DNA from: CAVVEQ01 sp963802095
Lineage (GTDB): Bacteria; Chloroflexota; Anaerolineae; Anaerolineales; Anaerolineaceae
Reading direction: 5' to 3'
DNA length: 64,000 nt
NCBI GenBank assembly: GCA_963802095.1
Contig: CAWDHI010000007.1
Coordinates: forward strand, 496,001-560,000
Shown here: in pieces, positions 22,188 through 31,102 of the stretch
Position numbering within the stretch: position 1 is the stretch's first letter
Layout of the letters: every line of letters starts with the position of its first letter
Position numbers and translations under genes: made by a program
Notes under the pieces: generated by a model
The model's input: only the letters and a program-made list of their open reading frames with translations
What the model was told of the DNA's origin: nothing
Databases searched by the model: none

Positions 22188-23290
22188 GGACGTTCACCGT
22201 GGTGCCGATATCCGCCCAGTCGTAAAGCCACTTGGCATCCGGCGTGTACATATTCAAGCAGCCGTGGCTCATGGGGGTTCCGAAGTTGCTGTGCCAGTAA
22301 GTTCCGTGGAAGGAATACCCTTTATAGAAATACATCACCCACGGAACCCCGGGCAGGTAGTAGTCCTCACCCGCCATCAGCGTGGAGGGATACTTGGCGT
22401 AGATCTGGTAGGTGCCGGTGACGGTGGGGTGCTGCCACAGACCGGAGGAGACCAGGAAGGAATTGACCACGGCATCACCTTCGTAGGCATAGACCATCTG
22501 GGTGGAAAGGTCCACATCGATCCAGCGGCTGGGATCCAGGGGAAAAGGCGATTCGTAGGTATCATCCCGCCCGCAATAAGGTGAGGGGCAGGCGTTATAG
22601 GTGGCGGTGGGAACCGGGGTTTCGGTGGGGATGGGTGTTGGCGTCTCGGTGGGGGTGAGGGTGGGGGTGGGTGAAGGCGAGGGCGTGAGGGTGGCCGTGG
22701 CGGTGGGGGTGAGAGTGGGTTTTTCCAGAAGGTCTGCCGGGCGAGAAGCGGAGGAAGGGTTGGCGCGGGCGGTGAGCTGGGGGAGTGCCAGGAAATAGAT
22801 GGCAACAACGCAGATCAGGGTGACCAGCAGCGCGGGGATGAGGATGAGCGCTCCGGATACGCCCTTCTCCGGTGTTGGTTTTGGCTTTGGATTTCACCAC
22901 TTTCACCGGTTGGGTATCTCCCACGGCAGCAGGCGGTTTAAGGGTGGAGGTTTTCAACGGTTGGGTGTCGCCCACTTTGCGGGCGCTGATCGGCTTGAGC
23001 TGGGGGGCAAGCGGCGAGGTTCCTGGTAGGTTCTGTCGCGCTGCAGCCCACTCCAACCCTTGACGGGCTTGTTCGCTCTGCGGGTTGATCTGCAGGGCAC
23101 GCTGAAGGTATTGGATGCTGGCTTGCGGGCTGGCCACGGCAGCCAGGATCAGCCAGGGCTCCTCCGTGGTTGGATCCAGGCGGGCAGCCTGCACTGCCCA
23201 ATCCCGCGCGCCGGTACGGTCGCCCTGCTGGAATGCTGTTTGCGCCCTTTCGAGCGCTTCCCGAGCCCTGGGGTCCACGGAAGGGGTCAT
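22180..23290 (-). pseudogene. TPR-TM-L,D-transpeptidase fusion with one frameshift
   Basis: The first 150 or so codons encode a TPR-like repeat region (ALERAQTAFQQGDRTGARDW, YLQRALQINPQSEQARQGL) and a charged linker containing two GDTQP motifs. Near 22868 the frame changes; in the new frame a membrane helix (SGALILIPALLVTLICVVAI), a Pro/Thr linker and a YkuD domain follow, ending SFHGTYWHSNFGTPMSHGCL, with catalytic His and Cys present. Reconstructed length is about 369 residues, with cytoplasmic TPR and external catalytic domain. The start overlaps the amidase stop by 4 bases. One indel is all that separates it from an intact gene. Confidence 0.83.
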
Positions 23291-24165
23291 TGCGTCGGGT
23301 TTTCCACCTTTTCGTCATTCAGGTAGCAAATGATGCCATCCACGATCCCCTGGGCCACCCGATCGGTCTGCTCGGTGAGGAACTGGCGGTCGAGATTGAG
23401 GAAACCGGTCTCAATGATGGCTGCCGGGGTGTTGCTGTTGATCTCATTAAAGCTGTGGTATTCGGTCATATCCTTGGTGATGGTGTTGTAGTGGAAAATC
23501 ATATCGGTATTACGCTGGTAGCGATCGATCAGGCAATTGGTGAGCTGACCGGCTGCTTCCGGGTAGGCGTTACGAACCGCGGAGGCAACCTTGAATCCGG
23601 TAGCCTGGTCGCCCTGGTACTCGCAGGAGTCATTGTGTATGGAGACCAGCACCTGTCCGCGGTAGCCGGAGAGTAGGGGATCAAATTCCTGCAGTATATC
23701 CACCTGGTAGCCCATGCTGGTCAATTTCTGATTCACCAGGGTGGCAATGCGGAAGTTCACCGATTGTTCAGTGAGCCCATCTTCGCACACCGCGCCAGGG
23801 TCATAGTTGTTTTTATCATTGGAGTAATGCCCGGCAACGATACCGATATGCTCGGAAGGTTGGGCGGTGATGGTGGGGAAGAACTGGGAAGAATTCTGCG
23901 CATTGTTGGATTGCATCTGCCAGGCGAGCAGCGCCTGTGCCATGGTCTGGTTATTAAAGAGGTTGGCGGGGTTCCAGAGGGTGAAGACCGTGGCGATCAC
24001 CACCGCTGCGCTCAGCACCACCTGCAGGCTCCCCAGCAGCATGGCGCGCTGCGGCGAGGGGAAACCTGGCGCCGGGCGGGGGGAGCGGGGAGGCGGGGTG
24101 ACCATAGGTGGTTCCTGCGGGGGAACCGGCTCGGTGAAAGGTGGGACGTGCGAGGTATCATCCAT
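23287..24165 (-). CDS. N-acetylmuramoyl-L-alanine amidase (Amidase_3), membrane-anchored
   Basis: A 292-residue zinc amidase that cuts the bond between MurNAc and the stem peptide. A Pro-rich cytoplasmic N-terminus is followed by one membrane helix (about residues 41-62). The Amidase_3 domain begins IGIVAGHYSNDKNNYDPGAV with the first zinc His, continues with the Glu in GLTEQSVNFRIA and the second His in VLVSIHND, and ends with the catalytic Glu in AAIIETGFLN. First gene of the minus-strand operon amidase, transpeptidase, transpeptidase, hypothetical, thioredoxin-TPR. The family is usually fully extracellular; the membrane anchor keeps this one at the cell surface. Confidence 0.88.
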   Translation of the reverse strand: MDDTSHVPPFTEPVPPQEPPMVTPPPRSPRPAPGFPSPQRAMLLGSLQVVLSAAVVIATVFTLWNPANLFNNQTMAQALLAWQMQSNNAQNSSQFFPTITAQPSEHIGIVAGHYSNDKNNYDPGAVCEDGLTEQSVNFRIATLVNQKLTSMGYQVDILQEFDPLLSGYRGQVLVSIHNDSCEYQGDQATGFKVASAVRNAYPEAAGQLTNCLIDRYQRNTDMIFHYNTITKDMTEYHSFNEINSNTPAAIIETGFLNLDRQFLTEQTDRVAQGIVDGIICYLNDEKVENPTQ

Positions 24166-24283
24166 GCGTAGTATGGTCCTTAATCAAGAAATTCCTTGCA
24201 AGGATTGTACCAACCCCTCGGGGAGAGGTGGTTAAGAGCTAGACGGTTTCAGGGTAGAATGAGTTCCCGGAGATCTGGTGATC

Positions 24284-25081
24284 ATGAGCATATTCCTTTC
24301 GAAATTCCTGCCGCAGTTCATTTACCCAACGGGGCTGGTCTTTTTGCTCCTGATTCTTGCGCTCATCTTTCACCGCCGGAGGCGGCTGCGGAACGGCTTG
24401 TTGATCGCGTCCGTGATCATCCTGTTCTTCGCCGGCAACCGCTGGGTTTCCACCAGTCTGGTACGCTCGCTGGAGTGGCAATACCCGCCGCTACCTGATG
24501 GGCAGAATGCGCCGGTGATGATCGTCCTGGCGGGTGGCACCGAACCGCTGGAACATGCCACGGCAAACCGTGGAAATGAACGGGGCTGGCGACAGGGTGC
24601 TTTACTGCGGCGCACCTGTATCGCCAGGGCGCGGCACCGCTCCTGCTGCTCTGCGGCGGCGATATCCCCTGGATGGACACTTCGATGGCTTCTCCCGCCG
24701 AGGATATGCAGACGCTGCTTGCTGGAGATGGGCGTTCCGCAGGAAGCGTTGATCCTGGAGACCCGCTCGCAGAACACCAGCGAAAATGCCGCCAATTGTG
24801 CCGGGATGCTGAAGGAAAGAGGGATCAGTGAGGCGATCCTGGTAACCTCGGCGGCTCACATGCCGCGCTCGATGTTGATGTTCGCCGACCAGGGATTGGA
24901 ATTGATCCCGGCTCCCACCGATTACGCAGTCACAGAGGAAAGCTGGGCACGGCTCTGGCGAGCGCCGGGAGCGAATCTGCTTACGAACCTGATGCCCTCC
25001 ACCAGCGCGCTGGGGCAGACCACGAACGCACTCAAGGAATATATCGGGATGCTGTGGTACCTGCTGGGCAGGGGTCTGTAG
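24284..25081 (+). pseudogene. YdcF/ElyC-like DUF218 membrane protein with compensating frameshifts
   Basis: DUF218 proteins have two N-terminal membrane helices (here about residues 5-25 and 40-58) and a Rossmann-like domain with a role in envelope metabolism. The frame 24284-25081 has no stop, but the middle does not read as the family. Conserved sequence there lies in other frames: PRQTVEMNGAGDRVLY from about 24555, then HLYRQGAAPLLLLCGGDIPW and SPAEDMQTLL from about 24612, returning to the original frame near 24720 (LEMGVPQEALILETRSQNTSENA). Three indels thus cancel. LVTSAAHMPRSMLMF near the C-terminus is diagnostic. ATG 24284 and GTG 24278 are alternative starts. Confidence 0.78.
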
Positions 25082-25143
25082 GGCGGGCACATGCCCGCCG
25101 AATAATGGTAGGCAAGCGCCTGCCCTTCAAAAACCAATAAGAA

Positions 25144-27951
25144 TTACAAATTCAGCCAGCGCTTGGCAACCGCGGGCAGGTCGTCCATCCTGCCATCCAT
25201 CTTCTTACAATCCGGTAACGATTCCAGGAACAAGTTCCTGTAGGATTTGGTCAGCAGGCGCCGGTCAAGAACGACCACCATCCCGCGGTCGGATTGGGTG
25301 CGGATCAGGCGCCCAAACCCCTGGCGGAAACGCAGAACGGCTTCAGGGATGTTGTATTCATTGAAGGGGTTTTCATAGGTTTCCGAGCGGGCAGCCACGA
25401 TCGGGTCGCTGGGCACATCGAAGGGCAGCTTGACGATCACCACCACCGAGAGCGATTCTCCGGGCACATCCACGCCTTCCCAGAAGGAGCGCGTGCCCAG
25501 CAGCACCGCCTTCTCGGTATCCTTGAATGTATCGAGCAGCGCGCTTGCTGAAGCGCCTTCCCCCTGTTCGTAAACGTAGATCTCATCTCGGCTGAGCGCG
25601 GGGGAAAGCCTTGCGGAGGAGTTTTTCAACTGGGCGTAGGAGGTGAAGAGCACCAGCATCCTGCCGCCGGTGGCGCGGGCAAGCTGGATCAGGGTGTTAT
25701 CCACCGCGTTCTGGAATTGCGTCGCGACCGATGGCTCGGGGATATCGTTCACCAGGTAGAGCAAAGCGGAATTTTCATAATCGAACGGAGAACCGAGCAG
25801 CAGCTCGTTGGCTTCGCGGGCGTTCAGGCGGTTGCGCAGGTAATCGAATGTGTTCCAGGTGGTGAGGGTGGCGGAGGTGAGGATAACGCTGCTCTTTTCG
25901 AACCAGAGATACTTTTCCAGCAGGTCGCCAACGTGCAGGGGGGCGGTATTGAGCGCCAGCTTCTGGGTGCCGTTGTAGGTGGATTGGATCTCCGCCCAGT
26001 AGATGGCATTCGGGTCGGGTTTGGCCACCAGGCTATCCAGGTTGAAAGAGATCTCCGTCAACCTTCTGGCCAGGTTCGCCACCGCGCTGAGTGCATCCTG
26101 CAGATCTTCATCGGAGGTCTCCCCGGTTTCGCCCACCCCCTTTTGCAGGCGGGTGAGCTGGTCGATCAACAGGCTAAGTGAATCCCCGGTTTCATCCCAG
26201 ATCAAATCCACGGCTGCCCAGGCTGGCAGGGTGCGGGTGGCAGGGGTAACGCGGGTCTGCTGCCCATAAGAACCGACCGGGTTGCCCTCGCGCACATTTT
26301 CCAGGAACTCATCCAGGGTTTGGAAGAACTCGTGGAAGCGCTGCTCAAGGTTGAAGGCGTGGTCGGTGGATTTATGGATGATATCCTGGAAGGCTGCCAG
26401 GTCGGAAGGCCGCAGGCGGGAGGTGAGCACTTTCAACAGGGTGCCCAGCACGCCGGAGGAGGTTCCTCCAAGTTCGCGCAGCAGGCGGGAGATCTCGGTC
26501 TCTGTAACACGGAACCCGAGCGCGCTTGTGGAAGCATCCTCCAGGTGGTGGGCTTCATCCACGATCAGGTGCTGGTACTCGGGCAGCACCCGGTTTCCGG
26601 TGACCACATCCGCGAGCAGCAGTGCGTGGTTGACAATGATGATATGCGCAGATTGTGCCGCCTGACGGGCGCGAAAGAATGGGCAGGCTCCTCCCATGCG
26701 GCTGACGCAGGAGACGCCATCGCACCCCTCATCATCCGCAGAGAGTTTGGTTGACCATACCTCGCGTTCTCCTGGTCCATTCAGGGTCAGGTCACTGCGG
26801 TCGCCCGAACCGGATTCCCGCAGCCAAACCAGCACCTTACCCAGCACGCGAACGGCTTCGGCTGAGTCTGGACCGCGTTGGCGCAGGGTTTCCAACCGGC
26901 GCGGGCAGAGGTAGTTGGATCGACCTTTGAGTACCACAGCGCGCAGGTCCAACCCCAACGCTTTGCGCAGGTCGGGGATATCCTTCTGGATCAATTGATC
27001 CTGCAGGTTGATGGTATTGGTGGAAATGACCACCCGGGCGTTGTTGCGGGTGGAAAAAAGAGCTGCAGGGAGAAGATAGGCCATCGATTTTCCCGTCCCG
27101 GTGCCTGCCTCCACCATCAGGTGCTGTCCTTCTGAAAGCGCACGGGTGACGGCACGCAGCATTTCCAGTTGCTGGGGGCGCTGCTCGAATCCTTCAAACT
27201 TCTGGGCAAAGGCGCCGCCGTGCTCCAGCATGGCGCTCACTTCCTCCACATCCAGCGGAATGATCTCCTTGTTGGGCTCCAGCGGCTGGCTAAGGATATC
27301 GACACCGCCAAAAATCGTTCCATAATCCAGCTTGGAGCCGGACATAGCGCCGAGCGGTTCGCGGATGCGCGCGCGCAGGATCTGGCGGAAGATCCAGCGT
27401 CCGTCCCAATCAACGTCATCCCCCTGGCGGACGATCTCGGCCAGGATATCCACAGGCAGACTGATTGCTTTCTCGTAAAGTCTGAAATAGACCGCGTGGG
27501 TGAGTTTGGCATCATCCAGCGCGCGGTGGGAGTTGGGCAGGGTAAGCAGAAGCTCCTTACCCAGGGTACCCAGGTTATAGCGCGGGCTGGCGGGCAATAG
27601 CACCGCGGCCATATCGTAGGTATCGATGACTTCGTTGAGCTTGAGGATCCCCCGCTTCTGCAGAAAACCCAGGTCGAAGCGGACGTTGTGGCCGATGACC
27701 GGGTCGTTCCCCGCGAACTTCACCAGCTCCGGCAGCACCTGTTCCAGGCGGGGGGCATTACGGACCATGTTGTCGTCGATACCGGTGAGTTGGGTGATAA
27801 AGGATGGAATTTTCATCCCCGGGTTGACCAGGGAGGACCATTCCGCTTCCACCCGTTTGCCCTCGAACTTGACCGCGCCGATCTCGGTGATGGCATCTTT
27901 TTTGGGATCCAACCCGGTAGTTTCAATATCGATTGCGATGATGGGGGACAT
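25144..27951 (-). CDS. dinG: DEDDh exonuclease fused to DinG-type superfamily 2 helicase
   Basis: A 935-residue DNA-processing enzyme. Residues 1-165 are a DnaQ-like 3'-5' exonuclease with its acidic set visible: D8 and E10 in IDIETTG, D93 in HNVRFD, H142 and D147 in HRALDD. The helicase has Walker A EAGTGTGKS (281-289) and DEAH (465-468). Cys349, Cys410, Cys415 and Cys423 have the spacing of the XPD/DinG 4Fe-4S cluster. Firmicute DinG with the exonuclease fusion commonly lacks these cysteines, so an active Fe-S helicase joined to a nuclease is notable. Single gene; the terminator just upstream belongs to the preceding minus-strand gene. Confidence 0.93.
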   Translation of the reverse strand: MSPIIAIDIETTGLDPKKDAITEIGAVKFEGKRVEAEWSSLVNPGMKIPSFITQLTGIDDNMVRNAPRLEQVLPELVKFAGNDPVIGHNVRFDLGFLQKRGILKLNEVIDTYDMAAVLLPASPRYNLGTLGKELLLTLPNSHRALDDAKLTHAVYFRLYEKAISLPVDILAEIVRQGDDVDWDGRWIFRQILRARIREPLGAMSGSKLDYGTIFGGVDILSQPLEPNKEIIPLDVEEVSAMLEHGGAFAQKFEGFEQRPQQLEMLRAVTRALSEGQHLMVEAGTGTGKSMAYLLPAALFSTRNNARVVISTNTINLQDQLIQKDIPDLRKALGLDLRAVVLKGRSNYLCPRRLETLRQRGPDSAEAVRVLGKVLVWLRESGSGDRSDLTLNGPGEREVWSTKLSADDEGCDGVSCVSRMGGACPFFRARQAAQSAHIIIVNHALLLADVVTGNRVLPEYQHLIVDEAHHLEDASTSALGFRVTETEISRLLRELGGTSSGVLGTLLKVLTSRLRPSDLAAFQDIIHKSTDHAFNLEQRFHEFFQTLDEFLENVREGNPVGSYGQQTRVTPATRTLPAWAAVDLIWDETGDSLSLLIDQLTRLQKGVGETGETSDEDLQDALSAVANLARRLTEISFNLDSLVAKPDPNAIYWAEIQSTYNGTQKLALNTAPLHVGDLLEKYLWFEKSSVILTSATLTTWNTFDYLRNRLNAREANELLLGSPFDYENSALLYLVNDIPEPSVATQFQNAVDNTLIQLARATGGRMLVLFTSYAQLKNSSARLSPALSRDEIYVYEQGEGASASALLDTFKDTEKAVLLGTRSFWEGVDVPGESLSVVVIVKLPFDVPSDPIVAARSETYENPFNEYNIPEAVLRFRQGFGRLIRTQSDRGMVVVLDRRLLTKSYRNLFLESLPDCKKMDGRMDDLPAVAKRWLNL

Positions 27952-27982
27952 GCAAGGGATTATATCAGAGGGGTTTCCATGA

Positions 27983-28015
27983 ATAAAAAACCCTGGAAGG
28001 CATTGCCTTCCAGGG
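27983..28015 (-). terminator. Intrinsic terminator of the DUF4349 lipoprotein gene
   Basis: Perfect 11-bp stem (27991-28001 with 28005-28015) with a three-base loop. Read on the minus strand it is followed by six T residues, just downstream of the stop at 28037 and before the dinG start. Confidence 0.92.
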
Positions 28016-28036
28016 TTGAATTTCGCGCTTGAAATT

Positions 28037-29059
28037 TTATTTCTTTTCGATCGGAGAAGTCTCCACCGGTTTCTCAGGTGCGGGTTTCGCCTTCACCGGG
28101 CGCCAGCCCTTCCATACCCAGCCATGCTTTTTCATCGATCGCCAGATGAGGAAGAGAGGCAGCCAGATCAGCACCAGCACGGGCAGGATGCACAGGCCAA
28201 CCCAGATGAGCGCATTTGCCAATCCCTGCAGGAAGCTGACAAGCGCCTGGATGGCATCTCGAGCCACGCCACCGGGCTGCCAACCGGCGATGCTGACGGG
28301 TACGATCGGTTGGCGTTCTGTGAGGTTGAGGGTGATCGCGGACATGGCGGCCGTCTCGCGGTAATACTTGATCTGTCCCTTGAGGATCTCGATCTGCTCC
28401 TGGTAATAGATGATCTGGTTGAACACGTTCAGGGCGTCTTCGGTCTTTTTGGCTTCATCCATCAGTTGGTAGAGCTTATCGACAACCTTTACGTAGTTAC
28501 GCAGGCGGGATTCCAGGTCGACAACGATGGCGGTGACATCCTCGCCGGTAACGTTTTCGGAGGTGATATCCACTTTGGGATCTTTCACCAAACCACGGAT
28601 CTTTGCCAGGGTTTCCTCCAGGCGCTCCACCGGAACGCGGATGGTGATGTTCGCGTCGGTGTAGGTCTGGCCGTCCTCCCCGGTGGATTTATACAGGTAT
28701 GAGGAGACCACATAACCCTTCATCAGTTTAGCCAGATCGGTGACCTGCTGCATGGCTACCGTGGAATTGGGCACGATCATGGAGAGGTTGGCGTTCTTGA
28801 CGATGAGCTGTTCGGTTGTCCCGCTGGAACCTGGCACAGGGCTGGCCGGAGCTTCCTGGGCGGGGCTGGACATTGCATCCGAAGGGGCAGGGGCGGCGTT
28901 GCCGATTCCGCCAACCTCGCTGACTCCCTTATCCGCCATTAACTCGGTCATTGGTGGCAGGGATTCCTCGCGACTGGTGCTCATCAGACTGGCGGCCGGG
29001 GCGCAGGCTGCCAAAACCAGGGCGGTCAAGACAATAAAAACGATCGATATTCTTTTCAT
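28037..29059 (-). CDS. DUF4349 lipoprotein
   Basis: A 340-residue envelope protein. Signal peptide with lipobox VLAAC (Cys at about residue 19), an Ala/Pro/Ser linker, then the DUF4349 domain (about 85-270): QLIVKNANLSMIVPN at the start, ITIRVPVERLEETLAKI in the middle, and a coiled-coil stretch (ESRLRNYVKVVDKLYQLMDEA to EQIEILKGQIKYY). A C-terminal membrane helix (about 285-313) is followed by a basic tail. So the protein appears anchored at both ends, by lipid and by helix. Function of the family is not established. Single-gene unit with its own terminator. Confidence 0.88.
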   Translation of the reverse strand: MKRISIVFIVLTALVLAACAPAASLMSTSREESLPPMTELMADKGVSEVGGIGNAAPAPSDAMSSPAQEAPASPVPGSSGTTEQLIVKNANLSMIVPNSTVAMQQVTDLAKLMKGYVVSSYLYKSTGEDGQTYTDANITIRVPVERLEETLAKIRGLVKDPKVDITSENVTGEDVTAIVVDLESRLRNYVKVVDKLYQLMDEAKKTEDALNVFNQIIYYQEQIEILKGQIKYYRETAAMSAITLNLTERQPIVPVSIAGWQPGGVARDAIQALVSFLQGLANALIWVGLCILPVLVLIWLPLFLIWRSMKKHGWVWKGWRPVKAKPAPEKPVETSPIEKK

Positions 29060-29129
29060 TTTCTCCTCCAGGTGTTTGAATTATTTTTATCCACCTATAA
29101 GACGAGGAAACGGAGTGATTTGTTCCGTT

Positions 29130-29873
29130 CTACCAACCTTCAGTAAGACGGGAGGCATGCCTGGCGGGCAACCCGTTTTCGGTGATGGCCGCCTGTACTT
29201 TTTCAATGTCGTAGGGAACCCGGTGAAATTCCCAGCTCATCCGGCGGGGATGAAAGATGGCATAAGCTGCGCGGGGGTCGTGATCACGCGGCTGCCCCAC
29301 GCTGCCGGGGTTCAGGATGGCACGGTGTTCGAGCTTTATCGATTTTCCCAGTTTCCCAAGCGTCCATTCGGTTTCGTTGAGTTCCTCAAAATAGAGATAC
29401 GCGATTGGTAGATGGGTGTGACCGACCATTGCCACATGCGTATTGAAACTATCGAAGTTATCGCGAGCGATGCCAGGGTCGAGGATGTATTCCCAAATGG
29501 CATTACGCGGGCTACCGTGTACCAGGGTACCTTTTTCTTCCACCACTATTTCCGGGATCTGGCGTAGGAATTCCCAGTTGGATTCGGTGATGACAGTTTT
29601 TACCCACTTCAACGAAACCTGGGCGTCGTGATTGAACATCCCCAGGCTGATGCGCCCCAGCATGCCGGCATCGTGGTTCCCCAACACGCAGCGAAGGTCC
29701 GGCTGCTGCCGAATAAGGTCAATGCATTCATTGGGATAGGGTCCATAACCCACAAAATCCCCGAGGCACCAGACTGCATCCACTTCACCCGCATCCTGGA
29801 GGACGGATTGTAATGCGGGGAGGTTGCCATGGATATCGGAAATGACGAGGATGCGCTTTGATCGGGATGTCAT
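29130..29873 (-). CDS. Calcineurin-like metallophosphoesterase
   Basis: A 247-residue soluble phosphoesterase with all core metal motifs: ISDIHGN (about 11-17), GDFVGYGPYP (38-47), GNHDAG (about 65-70), HGS (about 118) and GHTH (about 150-153), then NPGSVGQPRD. This is the YfcE-like/DUF2437-type subgroup, acting on phosphodiesters of unknown identity. It begins 11 bases after coaBC on the same strand, so it is likely the last gene of the coaX-coaBC operon. Confidence 0.88.
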   Translation of the reverse strand: MTSRSKRILVISDIHGNLPALQSVLQDAGEVDAVWCLGDFVGYGPYPNECIDLIRQQPDLRCVLGNHDAGMLGRISLGMFNHDAQVSLKWVKTVITESNWEFLRQIPEIVVEEKGTLVHGSPRNAIWEYILDPGIARDNFDSFNTHVAMVGHTHLPIAYLYFEELNETEWTLGKLGKSIKLEHRAILNPGSVGQPRDHDPRAAYAIFHPRRMSWEFHRVPYDIEKVQAAITENGLPARHASRLTEGW

Positions 29874-29884
29874 ATTGTTTTCTT

Positions 29885-31102
29885 CTACAAACGGAGATTG
29901 TGAATCACAAAGTCCAAGATCTTTTCAGCAACTTCGGTTTTGGTGAGCGTGGGCAGGCTTTGTGCGCGACCCTTTTTATCGATCAGGGTGATGGCGTTCG
30001 TATCCACCTCAAAGCCGGCATCGCTGCGGGTGATATCGTTGGCGACGATCAAGTCCAGGCTTTTGGCAGCCAGTTTTTCCCTGGCGTTCTCGATAAGGTC
30101 CTGGCTTTCTGCAGCAAATCCAATGGTCAGGAGGGGGTACCCGCTTTTTGCTTTTATCTTTGCCACAAGTTTAAGGATATCCTCGGTGGGTTCCAGTTTG
30201 ATCTCGGGTATTCCCCCGCCTTTTTTGATCTTCTGGTTTTCCATGTGGACGGGTCGGAAATCCGCCACGGCCGCAGCCATGATCAGCGCGTCTGTGCCTT
30301 CGCAGGTGGATAAAACTGCATCCTTCATATCCGCGGCTGTTCGCACCCGAACCTGGGTCGCTCCAAAGGGCGTTTCCAGGGCGTTGGGAGCAGCGATAAG
30401 CGTCACCTCCGCGCCTGCATCCAGTGCAGCCTGCGCCAGCGCGTACCCCTGCTTGCCGGAGGAGTTGTTGGTGATGATGCGCACAGGGTCGATGGGTTCC
30501 TGGGTTCCCCCGGCAGTGATAACCACCTTCTTCCCTTTCAAACGGCCGCTGCGGGTCATCAGGTAACGAAGCTCAGCCATAATATTGACCGGCTCAACAA
30601 AACGACCTTTCCCCACAGCGCCAGAGGCAAGGTGACCTTCCGCGGGGCCAAGAATTGCGGCTCCGCGTCGGGCAAGGATCTGAATATTTTCCTGGGTGGC
30701 GGTATTCGCGAACATATGAGATTCCATCGCCGGGGAAATGACGAGAGGGCAGGTGGAAACCAGCACTGAATCGGTGAGCAGGTTGTCGGCGATACCGTGC
30801 GCAAGCTTGGCGATGGTGTTGGCTGTGGCGGGCGCGATCAATACCAAATCCGCAGATTGCCCCAGGCTGACGTGAAGCACATGCCCCTCACCACCCCAAA
30901 GATCTTCATCCGTATAAGCTTTGCGGCCGGTGACGGATTGAAATGAAAGGGGGGAAATGAACCTGGTTGCACCTGCAGTTAGAACGACATCCACGAAAGC
31001 ACCGGCTTGTTTCAACCGGGATGCCAGGTCACAGGCTTTGTAACAGGCTATCGACCCGGTCACTCCCAGCAGGATTCGCTTATTTTCAAAAGGAATGGTC
31101 AT
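29885..31102 (-). CDS. coaBC: Phosphopantothenoylcysteine decarboxylase / synthetase
   Basis: A bifunctional enzyme of coenzyme A synthesis, 405 residues. CoaC half (about 1-180): GVTGSIACYKACDLASRLKQ flavin-binding start, catalytic His in HVSLGQSADL, APATANTIAK, and the active-site Cys segment VSTCPLVISPAMESHM. CoaB half (about 190-405): VVITAGGTQEPIDPVRIITN, NNSSGKQGYALA, and the KIKKGGGIPEIKLEPTEDIL loop carrying the lysine pair used with CTP. Its start overlaps the coaX stop by 4 bases (ATGA). Length is normal. Confidence 0.95.
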   Translation of the reverse strand: MTIPFENKRILLGVTGSIACYKACDLASRLKQAGAFVDVVLTAGATRFISPLSFQSVTGRKAYTDEDLWGGEGHVLHVSLGQSADLVLIAPATANTIAKLAHGIADNLLTDSVLVSTCPLVISPAMESHMFANTATQENIQILARRGAAILGPAEGHLASGAVGKGRFVEPVNIMAELRYLMTRSGRLKGKKVVITAGGTQEPIDPVRIITNNSSGKQGYALAQAALDAGAEVTLIAAPNALETPFGATQVRVRTAADMKDAVLSTCEGTDALIMAAAVADFRPVHMENQKIKKGGGIPEIKLEPTEDILKLVAKIKAKSGYPLLTIGFAAESQDLIENAREKLAAKSLDLIVANDITRSDAGFEVDTNAITLIDKKGRAQSLPTLTKTEVAEKILDFVIHNLRL

